Shown here piece after piece: positions 1 to 9,281 of a stretch of DNA of 64,000 nucleotides. Positions within the stretch are counted from its first letter, which is position 1. Each line of letters opens with the position of its first letter. Origin of the DNA: Rhizobium lusitanum. Its GTDB lineage: Bacteria > Pseudomonadota > Alphaproteobacteria > Rhizobiales > Rhizobiaceae. Both the position numbers and the translations under genes were made by a program. Where the stretch lies: the NCBI RefSeq assembly GCF_014189535.1, contig NZ_CP050307.1, forward strand, positions 434,001 to 498,000, written 5' to 3'. The notes beneath the pieces were generated by a model. That model saw only the letters and a program-made list of their open reading frames with translations, ran no database searches and was not told the origin of the DNA.

Positions 1-55
1 TTGACGAATGGCCCTGAACGGCAAACTCTCTCCATTTGGTCATCAGGGGGATACG

Positions 56-616
56 ATGAAAATTCTGGGCATATCGGGCAGCCTCCGCAAAGGTTCCTTC
101 AACACGGCACTGCTGCATGCCGCTGTCGAACTGGCGCCGCCGGGTGTCGAGCTCATCGCCGCGACTATTCATGGCGTGCCGCTTTATGATGCCGATCTCG
201 AGGCGGCAGACGGCATTCCGGAGAAGGTGACGGAACTAAAGGAACTAACGGTTGCCGCTGATGGCCTGATCCTGTTCACGCCGGAGTACAACAATTCGCT
301 TCCCGGCGTCTTCAAGAATGCCATCGACTGGATGAGCCGTCCGTCGGACGATATCGCCCGCGTCTTCGGGGCAAAGCCCGTCGCCATCCTCGGGGCGTCG
401 CCCGGTAATTTCGGGACGATCCTCAGCCAGAATGCCTGGCTGCCGGTGCTGCGAACGCTTGGCACAAATCCGTGGTTCGGCGGGCGGCTGATGGTCTCGC
501 GCTCGGGAAGCGTTTTCGATGCGGAAGGTAAAATCATCGACGAGAAGGTTAAGCACAACCTTGCCGCCTTCATCGAAGGATTTGCGGCCTTTGTCGAGGG
601 CGCGAAAAAGAACTGA
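56..616 (+). CDS. NADPH-dependent FMN reductase (flavodoxin-like)
   Basis: Predicted 186-residue cytosolic flavoprotein of the NADPH-dependent FMN reductase / azoreductase-quinone reductase family. The N-terminal phosphate-binding loop GISGSLRKGSFN and the flavin-contact segment FTPEYNNSLPGVFKNAIDW are visible, and the length is normal for the family. I chose the ATG at 56 because AGGGGG lies five bases upstream; an in-frame ATG at 8 would add 16 residues but lacks such a site. The physiological electron acceptor (quinone, azo compound or chromate) cannot be read from sequence. It stands alone upstream of a drug/metabolite transporter on the same strand. Confidence 0.88.
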   Translation: MKILGISGSLRKGSFNTALLHAAVELAPPGVELIAATIHGVPLYDADLEAADGIPEKVTELKELTVAADGLILFTPEYNNSLPGVFKNAIDWMSRPSDDIARVFGAKPVAILGASPGNFGTILSQNAWLPVLRTLGTNPWFGGRLMVSRSGSVFDAEGKIIDEKVKHNLAAFIEGFAAFVEGAKKN

Positions 617-744
617 TCCGCGCATTTCGCGCGCGGAGAGTTTTCCTGAAGCCTATGATTGAAAGACCGCATGACCTATTGTGATAAGCAGCGTCGAGTC
701 AGCCGGCCCTTCCGGGGCCGCATACAATCTTCCTTTGAGCCGAA

Positions 745-1632
745 ATGAAATCCAACACTGCCGGTTATGTCTTCACGCTGTTGGCGATCAGTATTTTCGC
801 CATACAGGACGGGATCTCCAAACATCTGGTCAGCGCCTATCCGCCGCTTTTCGTGGCGATGATACGCTATTGGGGTTTCATGCTGTTTGCGATCGCGCTG
901 GCAGCGCGCTCGCCGGGCGGATTGCGGGTTGTCGTCCACACCAGAAAGCCTGGCCTGCAGATCGTTCGCGGGCTCCTGCTCGCCCTGCAGATCGTCATCG
1001 CCATTTCGTCCTTCGTCATGGTCGGTCTTGCGCATTCGCAGGCAATCTTCTCGTCCGGCCCGCTGATGGTTGCGCTGCTCTCCGTGCCTATCCTCGGCGA
1101 AAGGGTCGGCTGGCGGCGATGGTTGGCGATCTCGGTCGGCTTCGTCGGGGTGCTGTTGATCCTGAAGCCGGAAAGCGGTGTCTTTGATATCCGCTTCCTG
1201 GTGCCGCTGGCGGGCGCCCTGGTGTTTTCGCTCTACGTCGTCATCACCCGATATGTCAGCAGGGTGGATTCATCGATGACGAGCTTCTTTTATACCGGGG
1301 TTGTGGGCGCGATCGCGATGAGCACTGTCGGGCCGTTTTTCTGGACACCGATGCTACCGCATGACTGGGTCTTCATGGGCCTGCTTTGCCTCACCGGCAT
1401 GACGAGCCATTATTTCCTCATCCGCGCCTATGATCTTCTCGACGCGGTGGTCATCCAGCCGCTCACCTACCTGCAGCTTGTCTTCTCCGCCGTCATCGGT
1501 GTTGCGATCTTCGGCGAGACGCTCGGCATCAATATGATCATCGGTGCCGTTATTGTCGTCGGCGCGGGCATTTTCACGATCTGGCGTGAAAATGCCCTGG
1601 CCAAGTCTCGGTCGAGGGGCGCCGGAGGGTAG
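745..1632 (+). CDS. EamA/DMT-family membrane transporter
   Basis: A 295-residue hydrophobic protein with about ten predicted membrane spans in two homologous halves, as in EamA-domain drug/metabolite transporters. The first helix contains the conserved start ISIFAIQDGISKHLV, and the second half carries the typical PLTYLQLVFSAVIGVAIFGE stretch. It probably exports a small metabolite across the inner membrane; the substrate is unknown. Its stop codon lies inside a hairpin that also serves as its terminator. It converges with exoP, so it is not part of the exo operon. Confidence 0.85.
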   Translation: MKSNTAGYVFTLLAISIFAIQDGISKHLVSAYPPLFVAMIRYWGFMLFAIALAARSPGGLRVVVHTRKPGLQIVRGLLLALQIVIAISSFVMVGLAHSQAIFSSGPLMVALLSVPILGERVGWRRWLAISVGFVGVLLILKPESGVFDIRFLVPLAGALVFSLYVVITRYVSRVDSSMTSFFYTGVVGAIAMSTVGPFFWTPMLPHDWVFMGLLCLTGMTSHYFLIRAYDLLDAVVIQPLTYLQLVFSAVIGVAIFGETLGINMIIGAVIVVGAGIFTIWRENALAKSRSRGAGG

Positions 1633-1660
1633 AGGCTTTTACGCCTCTACCTCGGTTTTT
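1629..1660 (+). terminator. Intrinsic terminator of the EamA gene
   Basis: Eight-base perfect stem GTAGAGGC (1629-1636) and GCCTCTAC (1643-1650) with a six-base loop, followed by CTCGG and five T residues (1656-1660). It overlaps the stop codon of the plus-strand transporter and the last codons of exoP, so the two convergent genes share this tiny junction. Confidence 0.75.
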
Positions 1661-3996
1661 GGATGGTCTTCGGTATAGTAGCTGACATACTTCTGCCGAT
1701 AGCGCTCGGTGCCGCCAAAATCGCTGTAGCGTGACAGTTCCGACATGTCGGTCTTGTTGAGAATGACGCCGAGGATGCGCGAGTTGATCTGCGGCTCCTG
1801 CTCCAGAATGTCCTTGACGAGACTGGTCGGCGTCGCGCCCCATTCGGCAACGAACAGGAAGGCATCCACCTGCGGCGCAAATGCCTTGGCGTCGATGACA
1901 GGTCCGAGTGGCGCAAGGTCGACGACGATATAGTCGAACATCTTCCGCGCATTCTCCATCAGGTTCATCATGCCCTGCGAGGACAGAAGCTCGCTGGTAT
2001 GGAGCAGATGGTCGCGTATCACCACTGGCAGGATGGCAAGCTTGGTGCGCGGATCGACCTTGACAGCGCTTGCCCAGGGGACTTCGCCGAGAGCGGCCTC
2101 GATAAGACCGACCTGCGGAGGTGTCCTCAGCGTCCGGCTCAGACCCGGATTGCGCAAGTCGGCGTCGATCAGCAGCGTGCGCTTGCCGCTGCTGGCGAGC
2201 AGGGCGGCAAAATTGGCGGCTGTCGTTGACTTGCCTTCGCCAGGCAGCGCCGAGACGACGCCGATCACCCGGTCGGAACGTCCCTGCAGCATGATATCGC
2301 TGGCAAGCTTGGCGTTTCGCAGGGTCTCGGCGAAAATCGAGCGCGGCGCCTCGACCGAAACACGCATGATGCGTTCGAACGCAACGCCGTTTTCGCCCTC
2401 TTCGACCGCTGCCGTCGCCATTGCCGGCACGGGACCAATCTTGCGCTTGCGACTGTTCTTCTTCTTCGGGAAGCCCTGTTGGCCAAGGAGCGGCAGATAG
2501 CCCAGGAATTTGAGCCCGAGCACTGCACGCACATCGGCTTCGACGCGGAAGAAGCGATCCCGGAATTCCTGGAACGCGGCAAAGGCACCGCCGGCCATCA
2601 AGCCGAGGATGACCGAAAGCGCCATGACAAGCGTCTTCTTCGGGCTCGACGGGGCCGTGGGAACACCGGCCGCCGATATGACGCGCGCTTTGGCGATCGG
2701 GAAGGACCGCTGTTGTGCCGCAGCCTCGAAGCGGCCCAGATAGGATTCGTACAGCGTCTTCAGCGCCGTCGCCTTCTGGTTCAGCTCGTTCAACTGCACG
2801 AGGGATTTGTTGGCTTCGGAATTCTTGCCGACCATGCCCTCGATGCTGCCACGCAGCGATGTCGCGCGCGATTGTGCCACGTCAAACTCATTTTTGTAGC
2901 TCGCCGTTAGTTGCTGGAGCTCCTCATAGATCTGACGGGTAATGTCTTGGCGTTCCGCCTTCAAAGCCACGGCCTGAGGATGGTCGGCGCCGAAATTCTG
3001 CGTCACGTCCTGCTCGCGCTTCTGCACTGCAAGATAGCGGGTCTTCAGGTCCTGCAAGCCACTGTTACCGGATTGGCTGGACGAGATCGTCGCGTTCTTC
3101 ACCGCATTGTCCGGCCCCTGGTCGATAATCGACTTGTACTGGTTATAGCGAGCGGAGGCGCTGGCGGTATCGGCCTGTGCGATGATCAACTGCTTGTTCA
3201 GATCGGAGATCTGCTGCTCCGACATCAGCTCGCCGCCGGTCGAAGTCAAGCCATTATCCGCCTTGTACTTCTCGACCTCGAGCGATGCCATCTGCGCCCT
3301 CTGACGCAGATCGTTCAGCCGCTCCTGCAGCCAGACGGATGCGCGCTCGGTCGCGTCGAAATTGGCGTTGAGCTGGTCGGTCAGATAGGAGTCGGCATAG
3401 GCGCTGGTGATTTTCGCCGCCAATTGCGGATCGGTCGAAACGAAGGATACGGAAACGACGGAACTGCGGGTGACGCGCTCGACCTTGAGAGCGTCCTGCA
3501 ATATGGCCGCGACCTGCTGACGTTTTGCCTCTCGCGCTTCCGCAGGCGACAGGGGTGGCTTGGCAGGTTTGAAGACGCTGGCAATCAGCTTCACGCCAGA
3601 CTTGATCAATGCGACCGGCGACTGCGGCGGATTGGCGAACGCGTCATTGTCAACGAGCCCGGCAGTATCGACAACCCGCAAAGCCATCTCGTTGGACTTC
3701 AGGATTTCGACGGCGCTGGCAATATCCATGTCGGCCTGCTGGCTGCTGGCCGGCGGCGGCTGGTCCTCCGCATATTTGGTCATGTTTTCATCGAGCAATA
3801 TCTGCGTTGCCGACGTGTAATTCGGGGTGGCGAACAACAGATAGGCGAGCGCAAGCGCAACGAAGACGGCCACACCGAGCATAATGGTGCGGACACGGCG
3901 GATTACCACCGCCATCAGGCGATCGAGGTCAATGAAGCCATCCTGCTCCTCCGCTTTGGGGGTAGCGCTATGGAAGGTGAAATTTTTCTGATGCAT
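1639..3996 (-). CDS. exoP: Succinoglycan chain-length/polymerisation protein with BY-kinase domain (ExoP)
   Basis: A 785-residue inner-membrane polysaccharide co-polymerase, matching the usual ExoP length. Order: Wzz domain with a first membrane helix near residues 37-56; a long periplasmic coiled-coil region; a second helix preceded by the proline motif PTAPSSPKKT; then a cytoplasmic tyrosine kinase with Walker A LPGEGKSTTAANF near residue 580 and LLIDADLRNPGLSR as Walker A'. A tyrosine cluster (YSDF, RYRQKYVSYYTED) ends the protein, as expected for an autophosphorylating BY-kinase. In succinoglycan synthesis ExoP sets the ratio of high to low molecular weight polymer with ExoQ and ExoT. An upstream TTG at 4023 is possible, but GAGG before the ATG at 3996 favours this start. 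Confidence 0.95.
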   Translation of the reverse strand: MHQKNFTFHSATPKAEEQDGFIDLDRLMAVVIRRVRTIMLGVAVFVALALAYLLFATPNYTSATQILLDENMTKYAEDQPPPASSQQADMDIASAVEILKSNEMALRVVDTAGLVDNDAFANPPQSPVALIKSGVKLIASVFKPAKPPLSPAEAREAKRQQVAAILQDALKVERVTRSSVVSVSFVSTDPQLAAKITSAYADSYLTDQLNANFDATERASVWLQERLNDLRQRAQMASLEVEKYKADNGLTSTGGELMSEQQISDLNKQLIIAQADTASASARYNQYKSIIDQGPDNAVKNATISSSQSGNSGLQDLKTRYLAVQKREQDVTQNFGADHPQAVALKAERQDITRQIYEELQQLTASYKNEFDVAQSRATSLRGSIEGMVGKNSEANKSLVQLNELNQKATALKTLYESYLGRFEAAAQQRSFPIAKARVISAAGVPTAPSSPKKTLVMALSVILGLMAGGAFAAFQEFRDRFFRVEADVRAVLGLKFLGYLPLLGQQGFPKKKNSRKRKIGPVPAMATAAVEEGENGVAFERIMRVSVEAPRSIFAETLRNAKLASDIMLQGRSDRVIGVVSALPGEGKSTTAANFAALLASSGKRTLLIDADLRNPGLSRTLRTPPQVGLIEAALGEVPWASAVKVDPRTKLAILPVVIRDHLLHTSELLSSQGMMNLMENARKMFDYIVVDLAPLGPVIDAKAFAPQVDAFLFVAEWGATPTSLVKDILEQEPQINSRILGVILNKTDMSELSRYSDFGGTERYRQKYVSYYTEDHPKTEVEA

Positions 3997-4041
3997 GGCG
4001 ACCACCTCGTCGGAGAAGCCCAATTGAATAACGGCTCGTGA

Positions 4042-4064
4042 CCTGCGGCCACCAGGGCCGCAGG
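4042..4064 (-). terminator. Hairpin between exoN and exoP
   Basis: Perfect nine-base stem CCTGCGGCC (4042-4050) and GGCCGCAGG (4056-4064) with a five-base loop, in the 84-base gap after the exoN stop. No T-run follows on the minus strand, so it may be a weak terminator, a processing site or an mRNA-stabilising structure rather than a full stop before exoP. Confidence 0.4.
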
Positions 4065-4080
4065 CGGAAAGTGTGTTGGT

Positions 4081-4986
4081 TTAAGCTGCGTTCATCTGCG
4101 CTTCGTGCGAGAGAACCAGGTTCCGGATCGAATCATAGACGAGACCGCCAATATCGGCACGCGCGAGCGCGAAGGCGACGTTGGCCTCGATGAAGCCTTG
4201 CTTCGATCCGCAATCGTAAGTCCGTCCATTATAGGCCTGAGCATGGAACCCCTGTGTTTCGGACAGGCGACGCATGCCATCGGTGAGTTGGATCTCGTTA
4301 CCGGCGCCGCGCTCTTGCCGGGCCAGAATATCGAAGATTTCGGGCTGCAGAATATAACGACCATTAAGGTAAAAGTTGGAAGGCGCCTCCGAAGGATGCG
4401 GCTTTTCAACCATTTTGGTCACGCCGAAGCCATGGCGAACCGGCGCTCCCCTGCCGATAATGCCGTAACTTGACGTTTCTTCCGGTGAGCATTCCTCGAC
4501 ACCGACGACATTGCCGCCGACTTCGTTATAGAGGTCCATCAACCCGGCGGTGCAGCCTCGCAGGCCATGGCAGACCATGTCGGGCAGCAGCAGCGCGAAG
4601 GGTTCGTCACCGATCACGTCGCGGGCGCACCAGACGGCATGACCGAGGCCAAGCGGCGCCTGCTGACGGATAAAGCTGACGGAGCCGGCGCGCGGCAGAA
4701 GACGTTCCAGTTCGGAAACCTGTTTTGTCTTGCCTGCCCTGTTCAGCGAGGAAATCAGCTCCGGCGTATCGTCGAAGTGATCTTCGATCGACGTCTTGTT
4801 GCGGCTGGTGATGAAAACGATGTGCTCGATGCCGGCTTCAATGGCTTCGTCGACGGCATATTGCACCACCGGACGATCGACGATCGTTAGCATTTCCTTC
4901 GGCATTGCCTTGGTGGCGGGCAGGAAACGGGTTCCGTTGCCGGCAACAGGAATGACTGCTTTTCTCACACGAAGCTTACGGTCCAT
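4081..4986 (-). CDS. exoN: UTP-glucose-1-phosphate uridylyltransferase
   Basis: A 301-residue GalU/ExoN enzyme that makes UDP-glucose from UTP and glucose-1-phosphate, the donor for the glucose residues of succinoglycan. The nucleotide-binding signature [17 protein letters not shown] is near the N terminus, followed by VVQYAVDEA and the metal/sugar region LLLPDM. Start at 4986 is supported by AAAGGA seven bases upstream; the longer open frame reads into exoO and is rejected. It begins four bases after the exoO stop and so belongs to the exoL-A-M-O-N string. A second galU may exist elsewhere in the genome. Confidence 0.95.
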   Translation of the reverse strand: MDRKLRVRKAVIPVAGNGTRFLPATKAMPKEMLTIVDRPVVQYAVDEAIEAGIEHIVFITSRNKTSIEDHFDDTPELISSLNRAGKTKQVSELERLLPRAGSVSFIRQQAPLGLGHAVWCARDVIGDEPFALLLPDMVCHGLRGCTAGLMDLYNEVGGNVVGVEECSPEETSSYGIIGRGAPVRHGFGVTKMVEKPHPSEAPSNFYLNGRYILQPEIFDILARQERGAGNEIQLTDGMRRLSETQGFHAQAYNGRTYDCGSKQGFIEANVAFALARADIGGLVYDSIRNLVLSHEAQMNAA

Positions 4987-4990
4987 GGCT

Positions 4991-6040
4991 CTATCCTTTG
5001 TTAGAGTGAGGGCCTGCGCCCAAACTGGGGAGGGAGGAGGAGATTTGCGGGGCCGCAGCCACTTCACCGCCCGTGAGGACGGTCGTTTCGCCGCTACCCC
5101 GAAGAGAGGCGGCGAGACGACGAAAGCGAGCTGCAATCGGCATGCGCAGGTGGCGGAGCGCGCGTGGATTGCGGCATGCAATCTTCAGCGCGGTCGGTAG
5201 GGCGCCATCCTTGAGGCTGTCGATCAGCATCAGGAAGGACAATACGTCCTTCAGGTTCCGCGTCCGTCTCCGCTGTGCGGCGAGGGCGGCGGCACCAAAA
5301 GGATGTTCGGCAAAAAACTTGGCATCGGCGGCGATCATCGCTTCGACATGTTGCCGCTTCAGCACCCGCGAGATCGAACCCTCGCGAATATAATAGAGGT
5401 AGCCAGCTGTCGGCTCGACCGCGCAAACGCCGCCCCAGGCAAGGGCTGAGGCAAGGAAGATGTAATCCTCGCCGATCCTGAGGGCCTCGTCGAAGCGCAG
5501 GTTATGCTTTTCCAGGAAGGCCCGCTCAAAGACCGGCTTTGTGTAGCCGAGATTGTGCTCGGATTGGAAAATCATGTTCGACGAGATGAATTTCGCGAGC
5601 GTCAGCAGGGGCATGCGGGCGAGCATGGCTTCGGGGAACATGGCGCCAACGGCCTCGTTCTCGCCCCGGATGACGTCGAGATTGTCGATCACGATCTGCG
5701 CCTCGGCTTTTTCGGCCCGGGCGATCAGTCGTGCCATGCGGTCTGGACGGAGTTCATCATCGGAATCGAGCACTGCCACCCAGCGGCCGCGCGCCGCATC
5801 CAGTCCGGCATTGCGCGCAGCACCTGGGCCTCCGTTATGCGGCATGGCGACCAAGCGCACCCGGGGGTCGGGGTGATTGCTGACGATGTCCCGAGTGCTG
5901 TCGCTGGAGCAATCGTCGACGACGATGACCTCCATGCTGACCGCGCCCTGAGCAAGTGCGCTGCCGATGGCGGACTCCAGCGTCTCCTCGGCGTTGTAGG
6001 CTGCGATGACGAAGCTGACATCAGGGATGAAATCCGTCAT
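4991..6040 (-). CDS. exoO: Succinoglycan glycosyltransferase ExoO (GT2)
   Basis: A 349-residue GT-A fold, family 2 glycosyltransferase. It opens with [18 protein letters not shown], continues with [12 protein letters not shown], and has the metal/donor-binding DSDDE motif near residue 93 and a GEDYIF acceptor-side motif. Position between exoM and exoN and the length match S. meliloti ExoO, which adds the fifth sugar (a beta-1,6 glucose) to the lipid-linked octasaccharide. Its start overlaps the exoM stop by four bases. Assignment of the exact linkage rests on synteny, not on residues. Confidence 0.92.
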   Translation of the reverse strand: MTDFIPDVSFVIAAYNAEETLESAIGSALAQGAVSMEVIVVDDCSSDSTRDIVSNHPDPRVRLVAMPHNGGPGAARNAGLDAARGRWVAVLDSDDELRPDRMARLIARAEKAEAQIVIDNLDVIRGENEAVGAMFPEAMLARMPLLTLAKFISSNMIFQSEHNLGYTKPVFERAFLEKHNLRFDEALRIGEDYIFLASALAWGGVCAVEPTAGYLYYIREGSISRVLKRQHVEAMIAADAKFFAEHPFGAAALAAQRRRTRNLKDVLSFLMLIDSLKDGALPTALKIACRNPRALRHLRMPIAARFRRLAASLRGSGETTVLTGGEVAAAPQISSSLPSLGAGPHSNKG

Positions 6041-6978
6041 TGCGGCGCGTTCTCCAGATTTCCGTATTGCACGATTTCACGAACGCCGAACAGGCCGCTG
6101 ACGACGCCTGCATGCATGATGCCGCGCAGGCCGTAGCGATGGCGCTTTATCGGCAAAGGAGAAAGAAGCGTGGCGGCAGCAAAGCAGTATGCGGACTTGG
6201 TGCCAGCAACTGCAATTGCCTTCCAGCGACCGAAACCGGCCGCCCCCTCTAGCAGCATTCGCCCATGGGTCTGCCCCATGCGGTAGCGCCGCTTCGAAAG
6301 CCATGACAGTTTGGCACGCCCGCTCGGCACGGGCTCATAAACCATGGCATCTTCGGCGAAGGCGATGCGCCCGCCCGCCTGGTGCATATGGGCAAAAAAT
6401 TCTGTGTCCTCACCGCCGCTGCGTCCGAGCGCGAGGTTGAAGCGGCGACCGGCGAGCGAAGGCGCCTTGCGTCGCAAAAGCACGTTGCAGGTATAGCCGG
6501 TGCGGATATCGCCCGCGACCCAGACGGGCAGGGTCGAATGGAAATCGCCACGGCTCATCCAGCCCGGCGCCACATTCGGATAGACGGCTCGCACCGGCCC
6601 CAAAACAGCGTCAGCCCCGGTCGTATCGGCGGTTACCAGCAATTCCGCCAGCCAATCTTCCGATGCCGTCTCGTCGTCGTCGATGAAGGCGACAAAATCT
6701 CCGGTGGCGTGCTCCAGGCATGCATTGCGGGCAATGGAAATGTTCGATGCCGGGCAATGCACATAGGCAATCTCGAAGGGCACGGCCGAGCGCATGGCTT
6801 CGACGCGATCAAGCGCGCTCGGCGTCACGTCGTTGTCGGCAACGATAATGCGAACGAGGGCGCCGGTCGGCACGGTCAGGACCGCCAGCGACAGCAGGGT
6901 CTGGTCCAGCTCGGCGCGGCGATAGGTGCAGACGGCGATATCAATTTTCACGCGGGGGCTCTCGGGGCTTTGCGTCAT
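6037..6978 (-). CDS. exoM: Succinoglycan beta-1,4-glucosyltransferase ExoM (GT2)
   Basis: A 313-residue family 2 glycosyltransferase with IDIAVCTYRR at the N terminus, IIVADND, FVAFIDDDETASEDWL as the DxD region and GGEDTEFFAHM later. A hydrophobic C-terminal segment (YCFAAATLLSPL) may touch the membrane. By gene order and length it is ExoM, the transferase for the fourth sugar. The ATG at 6978 overlaps the exoA stop in an ATGA, which indicates translational coupling; the longer frame upstream runs into exoA. Confidence 0.93.
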   Translation of the reverse strand: MTQSPESPRVKIDIAVCTYRRAELDQTLLSLAVLTVPTGALVRIIVADNDVTPSALDRVEAMRSAVPFEIAYVHCPASNISIARNACLEHATGDFVAFIDDDETASEDWLAELLVTADTTGADAVLGPVRAVYPNVAPGWMSRGDFHSTLPVWVAGDIRTGYTCNVLLRRKAPSLAGRRFNLALGRSGGEDTEFFAHMHQAGGRIAFAEDAMVYEPVPSGRAKLSWLSKRRYRMGQTHGRMLLEGAAGFGRWKAIAVAGTKSAYCFAAATLLSPLPIKRHRYGLRGIMHAGVVSGLFGVREIVQYGNLENAPQ

Positions 6979-7973
6979 GACACCACCCTGCGCCCGCGAA
7001 ATTTGAGAACTTCCATCCAGAAGCCCATCGACCAGGCGAAATGCATGACCATGGCGGAGATGGCGGCAAGTGGCCCGTATGGGTTCTTCTGACCGAGCGC
7101 GATCCAGAAACCGTAGGCGAGGCAAGCAAAGGCCCACAGGCCAATCGGAATAACCGCGATCCAGTTGAGGACGGCTAGGAAAGCGCCGACGAAGATCGGC
7201 ACCACGGCAAGCGGCAGCATCTGGCGGACGCTTGGCATGCTGCGATGCTTCAGGATATTCCGAGCGCGGCGCGCGCCATAGCCGAGATACTGTCGGAAAA
7301 GCGTCGGGATGCTGGCACGCGGATAATAGGTCATCGTTGTCTTGTCGGTGAGCCAGATGCGATAACCGGCCTTGCGCAGGCGATAATCCAGCTCGGCATC
7401 CTCATTGTGACTGAAGGTTTCGTCGTAGCCGCCGACGGCGCGGAAAGCGGTAATGCGCATCAGCGCGTGGTGGCCGTGATCGGCCCAATGTCCCTTGGCG
7501 CCTTCGCGATGCTTCGAGCCGCCATTGCCGAGCTTCGAGTTCTGCGCCACCGCCGTCGCCTTCTGGAAGGCACTGAAACCCTGGGTGCGCATAGCGACGA
7601 CGACCGAATCTGTCTCGGTCGCGTCTGCCTCCTCGACCAGTCTTTGGCAATAATCATCCGGGTAGTCGCCATGGGCGTCGATGCGAATGAGATAGTCGTA
7701 GTCATTGCCGAAGGTTTCGACGGCAAGATTGATTGCGGCACTTTGCAGCCGTTTCGGGTTGTCGAGCAGCAGAATGCGCGGGTCGGCCCCGGCGATTTCC
7801 TTGACAATATCCCGCGTCCTGTCCGTGCTGCCGCCATCGGCAACCACGATCCTGGCGTCAAGTTCGTTCAGAGCGCCACCGAGCTTGGCGATCAGCGGCT
7901 CGATATGCTTCTCTTCATTGAGGCAGGGGATGACGATCAGGCAACGCATATGCTTGGGATCTCCAGTTTTCAT
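6975..7973 (-). CDS. exoA: Succinoglycan beta-1,3-glucosyltransferase ExoA (GT2)
   Basis: A 332-residue processive-type GT2 enzyme. It shows CLIVIPCLNEEKHIEPLI, VVADGGSTDRT, the RIDAHGDYP metal-binding region and HNEDAELDYRLRKAG, then two or three C-terminal membrane helices (VPIFVGAFLAVLNWIAVIPIG and following). ExoA adds the second sugar, the first glucose after the priming galactose, at the cytoplasmic face. Both ends overlap neighbours by four bases (exoL upstream, exoM downstream), which places it in a tightly coupled operon. Confidence 0.94.
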   Translation of the reverse strand: MKTGDPKHMRCLIVIPCLNEEKHIEPLIAKLGGALNELDARIVVADGGSTDRTRDIVKEIAGADPRILLLDNPKRLQSAAINLAVETFGNDYDYLIRIDAHGDYPDDYCQRLVEEADATETDSVVVAMRTQGFSAFQKATAVAQNSKLGNGGSKHREGAKGHWADHGHHALMRITAFRAVGGYDETFSHNEDAELDYRLRKAGYRIWLTDKTTMTYYPRASIPTLFRQYLGYGARRARNILKHRSMPSVRQMLPLAVVPIFVGAFLAVLNWIAVIPIGLWAFACLAYGFWIALGQKNPYGPLAAISAMVMHFAWSMGFWMEVLKFRGRRVVS

Positions 7974-9178
7974 TGCAATCCACCTCTATTGCGATGCAGT
8001 TGGGGGAGGGCCTGTAAATCGGCGGTTTGTTCGTTGGCGCGGGTGAGGGAAGCCAGTCGCTGCACCAGGCCTTGGCAATCAGCGCGATCGGTCATCCATT
8101 GCCTGCGGTCCTGTGCGGCCACGGCGTCGAAAGCGGCGAGATAGCGTTCTTCGTTCATGTCGCTCATGAGCGTGACGAGATGAGCGGGGTTAGCCTTGTC
8201 GAGCGTGAGGCCGATTTTCCGGCTTGTCAGGAAGCGTGAGGTCTCGGTGCCATCCATGGCGATCGGAACGGCGCCGTAAAGGCCACCCTCGTAGAGCCGG
8301 TTCGGCAGCAGCCAGCTCGAATTCATACCCTCTTCGAAGAAATCGATCGCCCAGGAGAACTGTACCTCGCCATAGATGGCCGAGAGGTCCTCCGGGTTCT
8401 TGTAGGGACCGCCAAAATGCATGAAAGGCGCATCGCGCACGATGCCATCGAAGTCGTCGAACTCCGAATGGGCCGGCCGGCCGCGCAGGATGATCTCGAA
8501 ACGTCCGTCCATCCGGCGCGAAAATTCGTCGAGCAGCGCCAGCGACTTGCGGCAGCGAAGCGCGCCGAACCAGCCGATTTTCCAGGGCTCGCCCTTGGCC
8601 GGCAACCGGGGAGAGGCAACAGCCATGTCACCAACGCCATCGAGCGCCAGAACCTTGTTCTCCAGAAGGACAATCGGAAGATCGAGGCCGGAGCGAGGGC
8701 GGAAATAGCGCTCGACGAAAGCGGGCGAACTGGTCAGCAGTAAAGCGGCGTCCGCACCGAAATGACGCTCCACCCCGCGAAGGGCGGCGCCAAGCGTATC
8801 CTTGCGCAGCAGCAGCCGGTGAATATCGAGACACTCGTAGACGACCGGCATATCGCCGCCGAAGATCGATCTCGCCCGATTGGCCAAGGCCAGCATTTCG
8901 AGATTGCGGCCGATGATGACGTCCGGCTTCTGGACCGAACGCAATGAGCCGCGCAGTTTCAGCGCGGATGTGAAAACGGCTGCAATACGATGTGTGAACT
9001 GCGCATCGCGCGTCTTCCCGAGCTCGATCGGCTCAATGCCGTGCACGGCCGCGAGCGCATTGTCGTCGCGCCGGAAGCCTGCCAGTGACACCCGTGCTCC
9101 ACCCGCCTGCAGCATCAGCACCCGCCGACGGACGGCGGGGTCAGCTAGATCGTGGACGAAGTAGAGAATATGCAGCAT
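7970..9178 (-). CDS. exoL: Succinoglycan glucosyltransferase ExoL
   Basis: A 402-residue GT-B-like glycosyltransferase starting MLHILYFVHDLADPAVRRRV. A Rossmann-like C-terminal half contains KIGWFGALRCRKSL and a donor-binding region ending in LYEGGLYGAVPIAM. Length and position match S. meliloti ExoL, which adds the third sugar. It is the first gene of the ATGA-overlapping exoL-A-M-O-N string. A 103-base gap separates it from exoK, leaving room for a promoter or processing site; I see an imperfect hairpin there but no T-run. Confidence 0.93.
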   Translation of the reverse strand: MLHILYFVHDLADPAVRRRVLMLQAGGARVSLAGFRRDDNALAAVHGIEPIELGKTRDAQFTHRIAAVFTSALKLRGSLRSVQKPDVIIGRNLEMLALANRARSIFGGDMPVVYECLDIHRLLLRKDTLGAALRGVERHFGADAALLLTSSPAFVERYFRPRSGLDLPIVLLENKVLALDGVGDMAVASPRLPAKGEPWKIGWFGALRCRKSLALLDEFSRRMDGRFEIILRGRPAHSEFDDFDGIVRDAPFMHFGGPYKNPEDLSAIYGEVQFSWAIDFFEEGMNSSWLLPNRLYEGGLYGAVPIAMDGTETSRFLTSRKIGLTLDKANPAHLVTLMSDMNEERYLAAFDAVAAQDRRQWMTDRADCQGLVQRLASLTRANEQTADLQALPQLHRNRGGLQ

Positions 9179-9281
9179 TAAAACTTCCGTTTTCGTGCCC
9201 GGTCGAAGCCAGGGGTCTCGTTTCGTTGGTGTCGCATCATGTCTTACCCGGCCGCGACATTTGTTTCGCAGCCGGAATGTC

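Noticed and set aside
2911..4041. 376-codon plus-strand frame antisense to exoP
   Set aside because: Shadow of the high-GC exoP coding sequence; arginine/glycine-rich translation with no domain, and no ribosome site.
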